Notes under the pieces: model-generated | Databases searched by the model: none | The model's input: only the letters and a program-made list of their open reading frames with translations | What the model was told of the DNA's origin: nothing | Source of the DNA: Pseudomonas sp. RGM2987 | GTDB taxonomy: Bacteria; Pseudomonadota; Gammaproteobacteria; Pseudomonadales; Pseudomonadaceae | Direction of reading: 5' to 3' | Assembly (NCBI RefSeq): GCF_022952855.1 | Contig: NZ_JALJDX010000220.1 | Location: forward strand, 109,060-173,059 | DNA length: 64,000 nt | Made by a program: the position numbers and the translations under genes | Part shown: piece after piece, positions 17,252-26,129 of the stretch | How the letters are laid out: each line of letters opens with the position of its first letter | How positions within the stretch are numbered: position 1 is the first letter of the stretch

Positions 17252-18279
17252 ACACTCAGGCGATGGCGAAAAAAGACACCATCTCCGTGCAGTTGGTGCG
17301 CGAGGCGCTGCTGCAAAGTTGCGCCGCCGGCGCGGCCACCGAAGAGGTGCTGAGCAAGGTTGGCATCGACCCGGCATTGCTCGCCGATCCCCAGGCGCGG
17401 GTTCCGGCCCATGCCTATGCGCGGCTCTGGCGTCTGTTGGCCCGGCGTACCGATGACGAATTCTTCGGCATGGACCCACGCAAGCTCAAGTCCGGCAGCC
17501 TGGCATTTCTCTGCCAGTGCGCCATGGCCCAGCCGACGCTGGCGGCAGGATTGACCGCAGGGCTGGGCTTCCTGTCGCTGATGCTTGAACACCTGCCGGC
17601 CCAGTGCACTCGCCAGCAGAGCCTGGCGGAAATCGTCCTGCTGGAGGATGACCAGGAGCCGCGCCGGGCCTTCACCTATTTCACCTATTGGATGATCGTG
17701 CACGGCGTGGCGTGCTGGCTGGCCGGGCGGCGCATTCCGATTCTGTCCGTCGAACTGCGCTGTGCCGAGCCGGATTTCTGTGACGACTACCGGGTGATGT
17801 TTTCCCAGAACCTGCGCTTTGGCCGGCCCCGTACCCGGATGATCCTGGCAGCCGACTTCCTCGACCTGCCGATCCGGCGCAATGCGGACGAGCTCAAGCG
17901 CTTCCTGGCCCAGGCCCCGGCCAATATCCTGGTCAAATACCGCAACCCGCAAAGCCTCGCCAGCCGTATCCGTCACGACCTGCGGCAGCTGCCTGCCGAA
18001 CAATGGCCGGAAACCGAAGCACTGGCGCAACAGTTGTGCGTCTCCGCTTCGACCCTGCGCCGACGCCTGGCGGAGGAGGGCCAGACTTACCAAGGCCTCA
18101 AGGACAGCGTGCGCAAGGAACTGGCAATCGCCTGGCTGGCCGAACCCTCCATCAGCTTCGTCGAGATTGCCGCGCGCCTGGGCTTTGCCGATGCCAGCTC
18201 GTTCTACAAGGCGTTTCGCAAATGGTCCGGCTCCAACCCGGGGCATTATCGCAGCCTGATTCTCAATGAACTGAACTGA
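17248..18279 (+). CDS. AraC-family transcriptional regulator (arabinose-binding-like N terminus)
   Basis: A 343-residue regulator of the OruR/MmsR-like group. The N-terminal sensor domain is about residues 15-200 (family PF12625-like, YARLWRLLARRTDDEFFGMD). The C-terminal double helix-turn-helix is about 240-335 (VSASTLRRRLAEEGQTYQGL, FADASSFYKAFRKWSG). The start is a GTG overlapping the pssA stop (GTGA); an ATG five codons later is the alternative. The overlap implies co-expression with pssA. Whether it regulates lipid genes is not visible. Confidence 0.92.
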   Translation: MNTQAMAKKDTISVQLVREALLQSCAAGAATEEVLSKVGIDPALLADPQARVPAHAYARLWRLLARRTDDEFFGMDPRKLKSGSLAFLCQCAMAQPTLAAGLTAGLGFLSLMLEHLPAQCTRQQSLAEIVLLEDDQEPRRAFTYFTYWMIVHGVACWLAGRRIPILSVELRCAEPDFCDDYRVMFSQNLRFGRPRTRMILAADFLDLPIRRNADELKRFLAQAPANILVKYRNPQSLASRIRHDLRQLPAEQWPETEALAQQLCVSASTLRRRLAEEGQTYQGLKDSVRKELAIAWLAEPSISFVEIAARLGFADASSFYKAFRKWSGSNPGHYRSLILNELN

Positions 18280-18280
18280 A

Positions 18281-18302
18281 CCCTGCGAAGCACATCGCAG
18301 GG
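18281..18302 (+). terminator. Stem-loop after the AraC gene
   Basis: CCCTGCGA-agcaca-TCGCAGGG: an 8-bp perfect stem with a 6-base loop, starting one base after the stop codon. The following T-run is poor (CCCTTCAC), so it may be a weak terminator or a 3'-end stabiliser. Confidence 0.55.
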
Positions 18303-18506
18303 CCCTTCACACGCAGCCGTCCTGGTCGCTCATAAAACCGTCATTTTTCTTTGATAAAAGCCTCTGCAGCGCCTGGAAAAACCGGGCCGTTGATCAGAGG
18401 TCGCACCTGCGCTACCGGATGCACTTGGGCCTGGATTCGCCCGCTGTTCGGTATTGCGATCACTCCAGTGCTTGACCTTACACTTCAGTTTCCAATCGGG
18501 AATGTC

Positions 18507-19250
18507 ATGCAGGAAAACCTCTATGTGTCGGTGCTGATTCCGGCAAAAAACGAAGCCGGCAATCTTGTCCCTCTGCTGGAGGAAGTGCGTGCCGCGCTAG
18601 CCGGCGAGGCCTTTGAAGTCATCGTGGTCGACGATGGCAGCACCGATGCCACCGCCGCTGAGCTGCGCGCCTTGCAAGGCAGCGGCTACGGACAACTGCG
18701 GGTGCTCAGTCATGCCCGCTCACTGGGGCAAAGCACTTCGATCTACCACGCCGCCGAAGTGGCACGCGGGCACTGGCTGGCGACGCTTGACGGCGACGGT
18801 CAGAACGATCCGGCCGACCTGCCGAAAATGCTCGAGCTGGTGCGCGGTTCCGAAGGTCAGCCCGGCGGCGTCAAACTGGTGGCGGGGCATCGCGTCAACC
18901 GCCGGGACACGGCGAGCAAGCGTTGGGCCTCGCGGTTCGCCAACAAGCTGCGCGCCAGCCTGCTTCAAGACCAGACGCCCGACACCGGTTGCGGAATCAA
19001 ACTGATCGAGCGCGAAGCATTCTTGCGCCTGCCGTACTTCGACCACATGCACCGCTTCATCCCTGCACTGATCCGCCGGCACAACGGGCGGATGCTGGTT
19101 CAACCGGTGAACCACCGTGAGCGCGGCGCCGGGGTTTCCAACTACGGGAATCTCGACCGGGCGCTGGTGGGCATTCTCGATCTGTTTGGGGTGTGGTGGC
19201 TGATCAAACGCACCCGCCTGGACGTCAACGCGCAGGAAACCGAGGTCTGA
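18507..19250 (+). CDS. Glycosyltransferase family 2 (dolichol-phosphate-mannose-synthase/ArnC-like)
   Basis: A 247-residue GT-A-fold enzyme. The nucleotide-binding start is VSVLIPAKNEAGNL, the DxD-type region VVDDGSTD and LDGDGQNDPADL, and the acceptor-side motif DTGCGIKLIER. Without the two C-terminal membrane helices of ArnC, it probably loads a sugar onto undecaprenyl phosphate at the cytoplasmic face. The ATG at 18507 opens at the conserved domain; the upstream in-frame extension is unlike the family. It is followed by LAB_N and GT39-type genes in one operon. Confidence 0.9.
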   Translation: MQENLYVSVLIPAKNEAGNLVPLLEEVRAALAGEAFEVIVVDDGSTDATAAELRALQGSGYGQLRVLSHARSLGQSTSIYHAAEVARGHWLATLDGDGQNDPADLPKMLELVRGSEGQPGGVKLVAGHRVNRRDTASKRWASRFANKLRASLLQDQTPDTGCGIKLIEREAFLRLPYFDHMHRFIPALIRRHNGRMLVQPVNHRERGAGVSNYGNLDRALVGILDLFGVWWLIKRTRLDVNAQETEV

Positions 19251-19251
19251 C

Positions 19252-19545
19252 ATGGGCAGAGAATCGTTATGGCTGGTGGTCGGGTTCGGCGGCCAGTTGG
19301 CCTTTACCGGGCGTTTCGCCCTGCAATGGCTGTACAGCGAATACAAGAAACGCAGCCTGATCCCGGTCGGCTTCTGGTACCTGAGTATCGTTGGCAGCGC
19401 GCTGTTGCTGGCCTACGCCATTTACCGTGAAGACCCGGTGTTCATCGTCGGCCAGTCCTTTGGTTTCATCGTTTATCTGCGCAATTTGCAATTGATTGCC
19501 AAGCATCATCAGCGCGAAAGCGGCGAACCGGAAAACAAGGGCTGA
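19252..19545 (+). CDS. LAB_N-domain membrane protein (lipid-A-disaccharide-synthase N-terminal-like)
   Basis: A 97-residue protein with three hydrophobic segments (about residues 3-20, 38-55 and 62-78). Family-typical stretches are FGGQLAFTGRFALQWLYSEY and PVGFWYLSIVGSALLLAYAI. The domain was first seen as an N-terminal extension of LpxB and, alone, is found in sugar-lipid operons between a GT2 and a GT39 gene. It starts one base after the GT2 stop. A flippase- or scaffold-like role is guessed by others but not proven. Confidence 0.9.
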   Translation: MGRESLWLVVGFGGQLAFTGRFALQWLYSEYKKRSLIPVGFWYLSIVGSALLLAYAIYREDPVFIVGQSFGFIVYLRNLQLIAKHHQRESGEPENKG

Positions 19546-19549
19546 CTCT

Positions 19550-21073
19550 GTGCGGATACGATTGTCTTCCCCACGGCTGGAACTGCTGGCGCTGGTGCTA
19601 TTGGCGTTGGTCATGGTGGGAGCCGGTCTCGGCTGGCGCCAGCCGATGAATGTCGATGAGGAGCGCTTCCTGGGCGTTGCCCTGGAAATGCTGCAGAACG
19701 GTTCGTGGTTCATTCCCCATCGTGCCGGGGAGATCTATGCGGACAAACCGCCGTTGTTCATGTGGACCGTGGCGTTGTTCGTACAACTGACCCAGTTGCC
19801 CAAAGTCGCCCTGTACTTGCCCGCCTTGATCGCAGGCGCCGTCACCACCGCCTGTCTGTATGACCTGGGGCGCCGCTTGTGGGGGCGCCGAGTCGGGGTG
19901 ATCGCGGCGCTGTTGTTCCTGGCGACCTATCAGACCTACAGCATCCTGCGCACCGGACAGATCGACGGCTTCCTCGCGCTCTGGACCATCCTCGGCATCT
20001 ACGGCCTGTGCCGGCACCTCTTGCTGGGCCCGGATTGGCGTTGGTATTACGTCGCCTGTGGGGCGATGGGATTGGGCGTTATCAGCAAGGGCGTAGGTTT
20101 TTTGCCGGTGCTGATGCTGATTCCCTATGCGTATGCGGTGCGCAAAGGCTGGAAAGGCGTGGTGGCCATGCCGGGCAAGGCCTGCGCCTGGTGGTTGGGG
20201 TTGGCCGTGGCGTTGGCCGCCATTGCGCTATGGTTGGGGCCGTTGCTGCTGATCGTCGGGCAGGGCAGCCCTGACAGCCTCGCTTACGTCCAGGAAATCC
20301 TGTTCAAGCAGACGGCTGGGCGTTATGCCAATGCCTGGGAGCATCGCGAACCCTTCTGGTATTTCCTCGTCCAGGTGATTCCCAAGTACTGGTTGCCGAT
20401 GCTGTTCATGTTGCCATGGCTGGTTCCGGCCTGGCGCAAGCAGTTGCTCAAGCATGACGGGCGAGTGTTGGTGCTGCTTGGCTGGGTGCTGCTGGTGTTG
20501 TTGTTTTTCAGCCTGAGCAGCGGCAAGCGCAAGTTGTATATTTTCCCGGCGGTACCGGCCCTGGTGCTGGTTGTGGCGCCGCTGGTCCCATGGATGCTGC
20601 GCCGTTGGTTCCGCCAGTGGACGGGGGGGAGGGCGATATTTTCGCTGTTGACGGTGCTGTGGTTGAGCGCCTGGTTCGTCCGGGGCTTCATCGAGCCGCA
20701 CAAAGAGGGCATCAACCCCCACCAGACCCTGATGAGCGATGTGGCGCGGCTGACTGCAAATTCGCCGTTGGTGCTGGTTGGCTGGCGTGAGGGGCACTGG
20801 TTATTCGCGCAGCAACCGCTGGTGCACTTTGGCTTCTACAGCCGCCAATCCCTGGAACAATCGGCGCTTTGGTTGCGCAGCCACCCCGAGGCCTATGCCC
20901 TGGTGCCGGCGCGGGAACTGGCCCGCTGTTACGACCCGCAGAAAGCACGCTCGGTCGGCAGTACTTCACGGGCCGAATGGTTTTTGGTCGGGGCCGATGC
21001 GGATAACCGGGCTTGCCAGCCTGCGGCGCCGCAGAAGGTCTATTCGTTTGCCTGGAAGCAACCGTTGCCCTAG
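19550..21073 (+). CDS. GT39/ArnT-like membrane glycosyltransferase
   Basis: A 507-residue polytopic inner-membrane enzyme. The catalytic acidic loop is seen early (MNVDEERFLGVALEML), followed by FIPHRAGEIYADKPPLFMWT, typical of ArnT/PMT enzymes. Ten or more membrane helices follow, and a periplasmic C-terminal domain is about residues 400-507. It should move a sugar from undecaprenyl phosphate to lipid A or another envelope acceptor. I start at the GTG at 19550, four bases after the previous stop; an upstream in-frame start would overlap the LAB_N gene. With the two genes before it, it forms a complete envelope-glycosylation unit. Confidence 0.9.
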   Translation: MRIRLSSPRLELLALVLLALVMVGAGLGWRQPMNVDEERFLGVALEMLQNGSWFIPHRAGEIYADKPPLFMWTVALFVQLTQLPKVALYLPALIAGAVTTACLYDLGRRLWGRRVGVIAALLFLATYQTYSILRTGQIDGFLALWTILGIYGLCRHLLLGPDWRWYYVACGAMGLGVISKGVGFLPVLMLIPYAYAVRKGWKGVVAMPGKACAWWLGLAVALAAIALWLGPLLLIVGQGSPDSLAYVQEILFKQTAGRYANAWEHREPFWYFLVQVIPKYWLPMLFMLPWLVPAWRKQLLKHDGRVLVLLGWVLLVLLFFSLSSGKRKLYIFPAVPALVLVVAPLVPWMLRRWFRQWTGGRAIFSLLTVLWLSAWFVRGFIEPHKEGINPHQTLMSDVARLTANSPLVLVGWREGHWLFAQQPLVHFGFYSRQSLEQSALWLRSHPEAYALVPARELARCYDPQKARSVGSTSRAEWFLVGADADNRACQPAAPQKVYSFAWKQPLP

Positions 21074-21090
21074 CCGACATTGGCCTGCGG

Positions 21091-21187
21091 CCATCGCGAG
21101 CAGGCTCGCCCCCACAAGGGGGGGCTGCGGTGCTACTGGATGTTGTGATCACCCAGGCCCTGTGGGAGCGAGCCTGCTCGCGATAGC
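21091..21187. repeat. BIME (GTGGGAGCGAGCCTGCTCGCGA type)
   Basis: Inverted REPs at 21091-21115 and about 21162-21187. It separates the glycosyltransferase operon from the acyl-CoA operon. Confidence 0.88.
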
Positions 21188-21336
21188 GTCCTCACTGGCA
21201 AAATCTCTCTAGACCATGGCCAAACCAGTCAAGCAACTTGATGGCTTTGACCATTGCCGCCCGAGGCCTTCGGCGCGAGTATTTCCCTGCTGTTTACGGT
21301 TCCCCCAACCAATAAAAAGTAAAAGGGATTCTGGTC

Positions 21337-23001
21337 ATGCGCGACTATTCGTCCGTCACCTCGCAGTTCGATTACCTGAACACCGTCAATGCCGCATTGC
21401 ACGGCTCGCTCGAAGCGTTGAACGCCTGCGTCGAATGTTGTGACCGGCATGCGCTGCCGGGGCGTATCGCGTTGTTCTGGGAGGGCCGTGACGGTAGCGA
21501 CGCGACCTGGACCTTCCGTGACTTGCAGGACAACGCCGCGCGCTTCGCCAATTTCCTGCGCGCCCAGGGCGTAGGCAAGGGCGACAGGGTCGCCGGTCTC
21601 CTGCCACGCACCGCAGAATTACTGATCGTGGTGCTCGCCACCTGGCGCATCGGCGCGGTCTATCAGCCGCTGTTCACCGCCTTCGGCCCCAAGGCCATCG
21701 AGCACCGCCTGGGCAGTTCGGGCGCGCGGGTGGTGGTCACCGATGCGGTCAACCGCTCCAAACTCAACGAAGTGACCGGTTGCCCGACCGTTGTGACGGT
21801 CGCTGGTGAAAAAGGCCAGGGCATCGTGCGCGGTGACTACAGTTTCTGGGCCGAAGTGGCGAACCACGAAGCCCGTTGCGAACCGCTGATGCTCACGGGC
21901 GAGGATCCGTTCCTGCTGATGTTCACCTCCGGCACCACCGGACCTGCCAAGGCCCTGTCGGTGCCGCTCAAGGCCATCGTTGCGTTCCAGAGTTACATCC
22001 GGGACGCCGTGGACCTGCGTCCCGAGGACGCGTTCTGGAACCTTGCCGACCCGGGCTGGGCCTACGGCATCTATTTTGGCGTTGCCGGGCCGCTGGCGAT
22101 GGGGCATCCCATTACCTTCTACGATGGCCCGTTCACCCTGGAAAGCACCTGTCGGGTGATCAATAAGTACGGCATCACCAACCTCACCGGCTCACCTACG
22201 GCCTATCGCTTGCTGATTGCCGGGGGCGAGCAGTTCGCCCGCTCGATCAAGGGCAAGCTGCGCATCGTCAGCAGCGCCGGTGAGCCGTTGAACCCGGAAG
22301 TGATTCGCTGGTTCGCCGACAACCTCAATGTGGTGATTCACGACCACTACGGCCAGACCGAGCTGGGCATGGTCCTGTGCAACCACCATGGGCTGGAACA
22401 CCCGGTGCACCTGGGGGCGGCCGGTTTCGCTTCGCCAGGCCACCGGATCGTGGTGCTGGACGAAAACCATAAGGAGCTGGGCGTCGGCCAGCCGGGCATT
22501 CTCGCGGTGGATCGCAACCAGTCACCGATGTGCTGGTTTGCCGGCTATGAGGGCGGGCCGACGAAGGCGTTCGTCGGCGATTACTACCTGAGCGGCGACA
22601 CCGTGGAGTGGAACCCCGACGGCAGTATCAGTTTCGTCGGCCGCAGCGACGACGTGATCACCACCTCAGGCTACCGCGTCGGCCCCTTCGACGTGGAAAG
22701 CGCGCTGATCGAACATCCGGCCGTTGTTGAGGCGGCGGTGATCGGCAAGCCCGATCCGGAGCGCACCGAGCTGGTGAAAGCGTTTGTGGTCCTCAGTGCC
22801 CAATACCGCGCCGCGCCTGAGCTGGCCGAAGAGCTGCGTTTGCACGTGCGCAAGCGCCTGGCCGCCCATGCCTACCCTCGGGAAATTGAATTCGTCAGTG
22901 AGTTGCCGAAAACCCCAAGCGGCAAATTGCAGCGCTTCATCTTGCGCAACCAGGAAATCGCCAAGGCTCAAGAGGCCGTGGCTTACAAAGCTTCAGCTTG
23001 A
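21337..23001 (+). CDS. Short/medium-chain acyl-CoA synthetase (AMP-dependent)
   Basis: A 554-residue adenylate-forming enzyme, activating a short or branched fatty acid to its CoA thioester. Motifs are TSGTTGPAKALS (P-loop, about residue 200), YGQTELGMV (A5), SGDTVEWNPDGSISFVGRSD (A7/A8) and KTPSGKLQRF with the catalytic Lys (A10). It is the first gene of five on the same strand with short gaps. The set resembles, gene for gene, the P. putida PP_2213-PP_2217 cluster as I recall it. Probable substrates are 2-methylbutyrate or butyrate-like acids. Confidence 0.92.
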   Translation: MRDYSSVTSQFDYLNTVNAALHGSLEALNACVECCDRHALPGRIALFWEGRDGSDATWTFRDLQDNAARFANFLRAQGVGKGDRVAGLLPRTAELLIVVLATWRIGAVYQPLFTAFGPKAIEHRLGSSGARVVVTDAVNRSKLNEVTGCPTVVTVAGEKGQGIVRGDYSFWAEVANHEARCEPLMLTGEDPFLLMFTSGTTGPAKALSVPLKAIVAFQSYIRDAVDLRPEDAFWNLADPGWAYGIYFGVAGPLAMGHPITFYDGPFTLESTCRVINKYGITNLTGSPTAYRLLIAGGEQFARSIKGKLRIVSSAGEPLNPEVIRWFADNLNVVIHDHYGQTELGMVLCNHHGLEHPVHLGAAGFASPGHRIVVLDENHKELGVGQPGILAVDRNQSPMCWFAGYEGGPTKAFVGDYYLSGDTVEWNPDGSISFVGRSDDVITTSGYRVGPFDVESALIEHPAVVEAAVIGKPDPERTELVKAFVVLSAQYRAAPELAEELRLHVRKRLAAHAYPREIEFVSELPKTPSGKLQRFILRNQEIAKAQEAVAYKASA

Positions 23002-23017
23002 ACCCAAGGAAACCCTC

Positions 23018-23779
23018 ATGCAGATCGACAACAAGATTTTCCTCGTCAGCGGCGGCGCTTCAGGCCTCGGTGCGGCCACCGGTGAAATGCTGGTCAAGTC
23101 CGGCGCCAAGGTGATGCTCCTGGACCTCAACGCCGAAGCCGTGGCCGCCCAGGCGCAGCGCCTCGGCTGCCAGAGCGTGGTGGCGGACATCAGCAACGAG
23201 GCGGCCGCCGACGCGGCGGTCAAGGCCACGGTCGAGGCGTTCGGCGGCTTGAATGGCCTGGTGAACTGCGCCGGTATCGTGCGCGGCGAGAAGATTCTCG
23301 GTAAAAACGGCCCTCATGCGCTGGCCAGCTTCAGCCAGGTAATCAACGTCAACCTGATCGGCAGCTTCAACCTGTTGCGTCTGGCGGCGGCCGCCATCGC
23401 CGAGACCGAGGCCAACGCCGACGGAGAACGCGGCGTGATCATCAACACCGCCTCGGTGGCGGCATTCGACGGCCAGATCGGCCAGGCAGCCTATTCGGCG
23501 TCCAAGGGCGCCATTGCCAGCCTGACTCTGCCGGCGGCCCGGGAGCTGGCTCGCTACGGCATCCGCGTGATGACCATTGCCCCCGGTATTTTCGAAACCC
23601 CGATGATGGCCGGCATGACCCCCGAAGTACGGGAATCCCTGGCGGCCGGCGTGCCATTTCCGCCACGCCTGGGCAAGCCCGACGAGTACGCGGCGCTGGT
23701 CCGGCATATCATTGAGAACAGCATGCTCAACGGCGAGGTGATCCGTCTCGACGGTGCCTTGCGCATGGCCGCCAAATGA
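23018..23779 (+). CDS. SDR 3-hydroxyacyl-CoA dehydrogenase (HSD17B10-like)
   Basis: A 253-residue short-chain dehydrogenase. The NAD-binding motif is SGGASGLGAATG (residues about 11-22), and the catalytic Ser/Tyr/Lys include AYSASKGAI. The sequence MTIAPGIFETPMMAGM is typical of type-10 17-beta-HSD (2-methyl-3-hydroxybutyryl-CoA dehydrogenase). It should oxidise (2-methyl-)3-hydroxybutyryl-CoA to the 3-keto form. The ATG at 23018 is 17 bases after the synthetase stop, with AAGGAAA before it. Confidence 0.92.
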   Translation: MQIDNKIFLVSGGASGLGAATGEMLVKSGAKVMLLDLNAEAVAAQAQRLGCQSVVADISNEAAADAAVKATVEAFGGLNGLVNCAGIVRGEKILGKNGPHALASFSQVINVNLIGSFNLLRLAAAAIAETEANADGERGVIINTASVAAFDGQIGQAAYSASKGAIASLTLPAARELARYGIRVMTIAPGIFETPMMAGMTPEVRESLAAGVPFPPRLGKPDEYAALVRHIIENSMLNGEVIRLDGALRMAAK

Positions 23780-23793
23780 AGGAGGACTTATCC

Positions 23794-24981
23794 ATGTCCC
23801 ACGATCCGATTGTCATCGTCAGTGCCGTTCGTACCCCCATGGGCGGTTTCCAGGGCGAACTCAAGAGCCTCACCGCCCCGCAGCTGGGCGCCGCCGCCAT
23901 CAAGGCTGCGGTAGAGCGTGCGGGCATAGCGACTGATTCCGTGGAAGAAGTCCTGTTCGGCTGCGTGCTCGCGGCCGGGCAGGGCCAGGCCCCGGCGCGC
24001 CAGGCCGCGCTGGGCGCCGGGCTGGACAAGTCGACCCGCTGCACCACGTTGAACAAGATGTGCGGCTCGGGCATGGAAGCGGCGATCCTGGCCCATGACA
24101 TGCTGGTTGCCGGCAGCGCCGAGGTGGTGGTGGCCGGCGGTATGGAAAGCATGTCCAACGCGCCGTACCTGCTTGATCGCGCCCGCAGCGGCTTGCGCAT
24201 GGGCCATGGCAAGGTGCTCGACCATATGTTCCTCGACGGTCTCGAAGACGCCTACGACAAGGGCCGCCTGATGGGCACGTTTGCCGAGGATTGCGCCGAG
24301 GCCAATGGCTTCAGCCGCGAAGCCCAGGATGCCTTCGCCATCGCTTCCACCACCCGCGCCCAGCAGGCGATCAAGGACGGCAGTTTCGACGCCGAGATCG
24401 TGCCGGTGCAGGTCATGGTCGGCAAGGAACAGGTGACGGTGCGTCACGATGAGCAACCACCAAAGGCGCGGATCGACAAGATCGCCTCGCTCAAACCGGC
24501 GTTCCGGGAAGGCGGGACGGTGACGGCGGCCAACTCCAGTTCGATTTCCGATGGCGCGGCTGCGCTGGTGCTGATGCGCCAGAGCCAGGCCGTCGAGCGT
24601 GGTTTGAAACCGCTGGCGGTGATCCACGGTCACGCGGCGTTTGCCGACACGCCGAGCCTGTTCCCCACCGCACCGGTTGGCGCCGTGAAAAAACTCATGC
24701 AAAAGACCGGCTGGTCGTTGGCTGAAGTCGATCTGTTCGAAGTCAACGAAGCCTTCGCCGTGGTGGGCCTGGTGACCATGGGCAAGCTGGAAATCCCCCA
24801 CGACAAGGTCAACGTCCACGGCGGCGCTTGTGCCTTGGGCCACCCGATTGGTGCATCCGGCGCACGGATTCTGGTCACGCTGCTTTCGGCCCTGCGCCAC
24901 AAAGGCCTCAAGCGCGGCGTCGCGGCGATCTGCATCGGCGGCGGCGAAGCCACGGCGATGGCCGTCGAATGCCTGTATTAA
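23794..24981 (+). CDS. Acetyl-CoA C-acyltransferase (thiolase)
   Basis: A 395-residue thiolase. The nucleophilic Cys is in LNKMCGSGMEA, the catalytic His in NVHGGACALGHPIGASG, and the second Cys in ICIGGGEATAM. It should cleave 2-methylacetoacetyl-CoA to acetyl-CoA plus propionyl-CoA, or acetoacetyl-CoA to two acetyl-CoA. I start at 23794 (MSHDPIVIVSAVRTP); the in-frame ATG at 23776 simply reads through the AAGGAGG ribosome-binding site. Confidence 0.94.
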   Translation: MSHDPIVIVSAVRTPMGGFQGELKSLTAPQLGAAAIKAAVERAGIATDSVEEVLFGCVLAAGQGQAPARQAALGAGLDKSTRCTTLNKMCGSGMEAAILAHDMLVAGSAEVVVAGGMESMSNAPYLLDRARSGLRMGHGKVLDHMFLDGLEDAYDKGRLMGTFAEDCAEANGFSREAQDAFAIASTTRAQQAIKDGSFDAEIVPVQVMVGKEQVTVRHDEQPPKARIDKIASLKPAFREGGTVTAANSSSISDGAAALVLMRQSQAVERGLKPLAVIHGHAAFADTPSLFPTAPVGAVKKLMQKTGWSLAEVDLFEVNEAFAVVGLVTMGKLEIPHDKVNVHGGACALGHPIGASGARILVTLLSALRHKGLKRGVAAICIGGGEATAMAVECLY

Positions 24982-24990
24982 GGACACACC

Positions 24991-26118
24991 ATGCTCCCGA
25001 CTGAAGAACAGACGCAAATCAGCGAAGCGGCCCGGCAGCTTGCCCAGGAACGCTTGAAACCATTCGCTGCCGAGTGGGACCGCGAGCACCGCTTCCCCAG
25101 GGAAGCCATCGCCGAAATGGGCGAGTTGGGTTTCTTTGGCATGCTTGTGCCGGAGCAGTGGGGCGGTTGCGATACGGGTTACCTGGCCTACGCCATGGCG
25201 CTGGAAGAAATCGCCGCCGGTGATGGGGCATGCTCGACCATCATGAGCGTGCACAACTCGGTGGGCTGCGTGCCGATCCTCAAGTTCGGCAACGATGAGC
25301 AAAAGGCCCGGTTCCTCACGCCCCTGGCCAGCGGCACGATGCTCGGTGCCTTCGCCCTGACCGAGCCCCAGGCCGGTTCGGACGCCAGCAGCCTCAAGAC
25401 TCGGGCCAAGCTTTCGGGCGACCATTACGTGCTCAACGGCTGCAAGCAGTTCATCACCTCCGGGCAGAACGCCGGGGTAGTGATTGTGTTCGCCGTAACC
25501 GATCCGAATGCCGGCAAGCGTGGCATCAGTGCGTTCATCGTGCCGACCGATTCGCCGGGCTACAGTGTGGCGCGGGTCGAGGACAAGCTCGGCCAGCACG
25601 CTTCCGACACCTGCCAGATTCTCTTCGAGGATGTACAGGTGCCGGTGGCCAACCGATTGGGGGAGGAGGGCGAAGGCTACAAAATCGCCCTGGCGAACCT
25701 GGAAGGCGGGCGAGTCGGGATCGCGGCGCAATCGGTAGGCATGGCTCGTGCGGCGTTCGAGGCGGCCCGGGACTACGCGCGCGAGCGGGAAAGTTTCGGC
25801 AAGGCCATCATCGAGCACCAGGCCGTGGCGTTCCGCCTGGCGGACATGGCGACCCAGATTGCCGTGGCCCGGCAAATGGTGCATTACGCTGCCGCCCTGC
25901 GGGACAACGGCCAGCCGGCGTTGGTAGAAGCCTCCATGGCGAAATTGTTCGCCTCGGAAATGGCCGAAAAAGTCTGCTCCATGGCGTTGCAAACCCTCGG
26001 CGGATACGGTTACCTCAACGATTTCCCACTGGAGCGCATTTACCGCGACGTGCGGGTCTGCCAGATCTACGAAGGCACCAGCGATATCCAGCGCATGGTC
26101 ATCTCACGCAATCTTTGA
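24991..26118 (+). CDS. Acyl-CoA dehydrogenase (short/branched-chain)
   Basis: A 375-residue flavoenzyme. Motifs are FALTEPQAGSDASSLKTRA (FAD/substrate loop), QFITSGQNAGV, and the catalytic Glu in QIYEGTSDIQRMV, in the usual short-chain place near the C terminus. It should form tiglyl-CoA or crotonyl-CoA from 2-methylbutyryl- or butyryl-CoA and pass electrons to ETF. It starts 9 bases after the thiolase stop. Confidence 0.94.
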   Translation: MLPTEEQTQISEAARQLAQERLKPFAAEWDREHRFPREAIAEMGELGFFGMLVPEQWGGCDTGYLAYAMALEEIAAGDGACSTIMSVHNSVGCVPILKFGNDEQKARFLTPLASGTMLGAFALTEPQAGSDASSLKTRAKLSGDHYVLNGCKQFITSGQNAGVVIVFAVTDPNAGKRGISAFIVPTDSPGYSVARVEDKLGQHASDTCQILFEDVQVPVANRLGEEGEGYKIALANLEGGRVGIAAQSVGMARAAFEAARDYARERESFGKAIIEHQAVAFRLADMATQIAVARQMVHYAAALRDNGQPALVEASMAKLFASEMAEKVCSMALQTLGGYGYLNDFPLERIYRDVRVCQIYEGTSDIQRMVISRNL

Positions 26119-26129
26119 ACGGAGCCCTT

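Noticed and set aside
18281..18302. Strong intrinsic terminator after the AraC gene
   Set aside because: The stem is perfect but there is no U-run, so it is listed only as a weak candidate.
23788..25992. A 734-codon open frame on the minus strand
   Set aside because: It is antisense to the thiolase and acyl-CoA dehydrogenase genes, which have full catalytic motifs and ribosome-binding sites. The long antisense frame is a by-product of GC-rich codon use.
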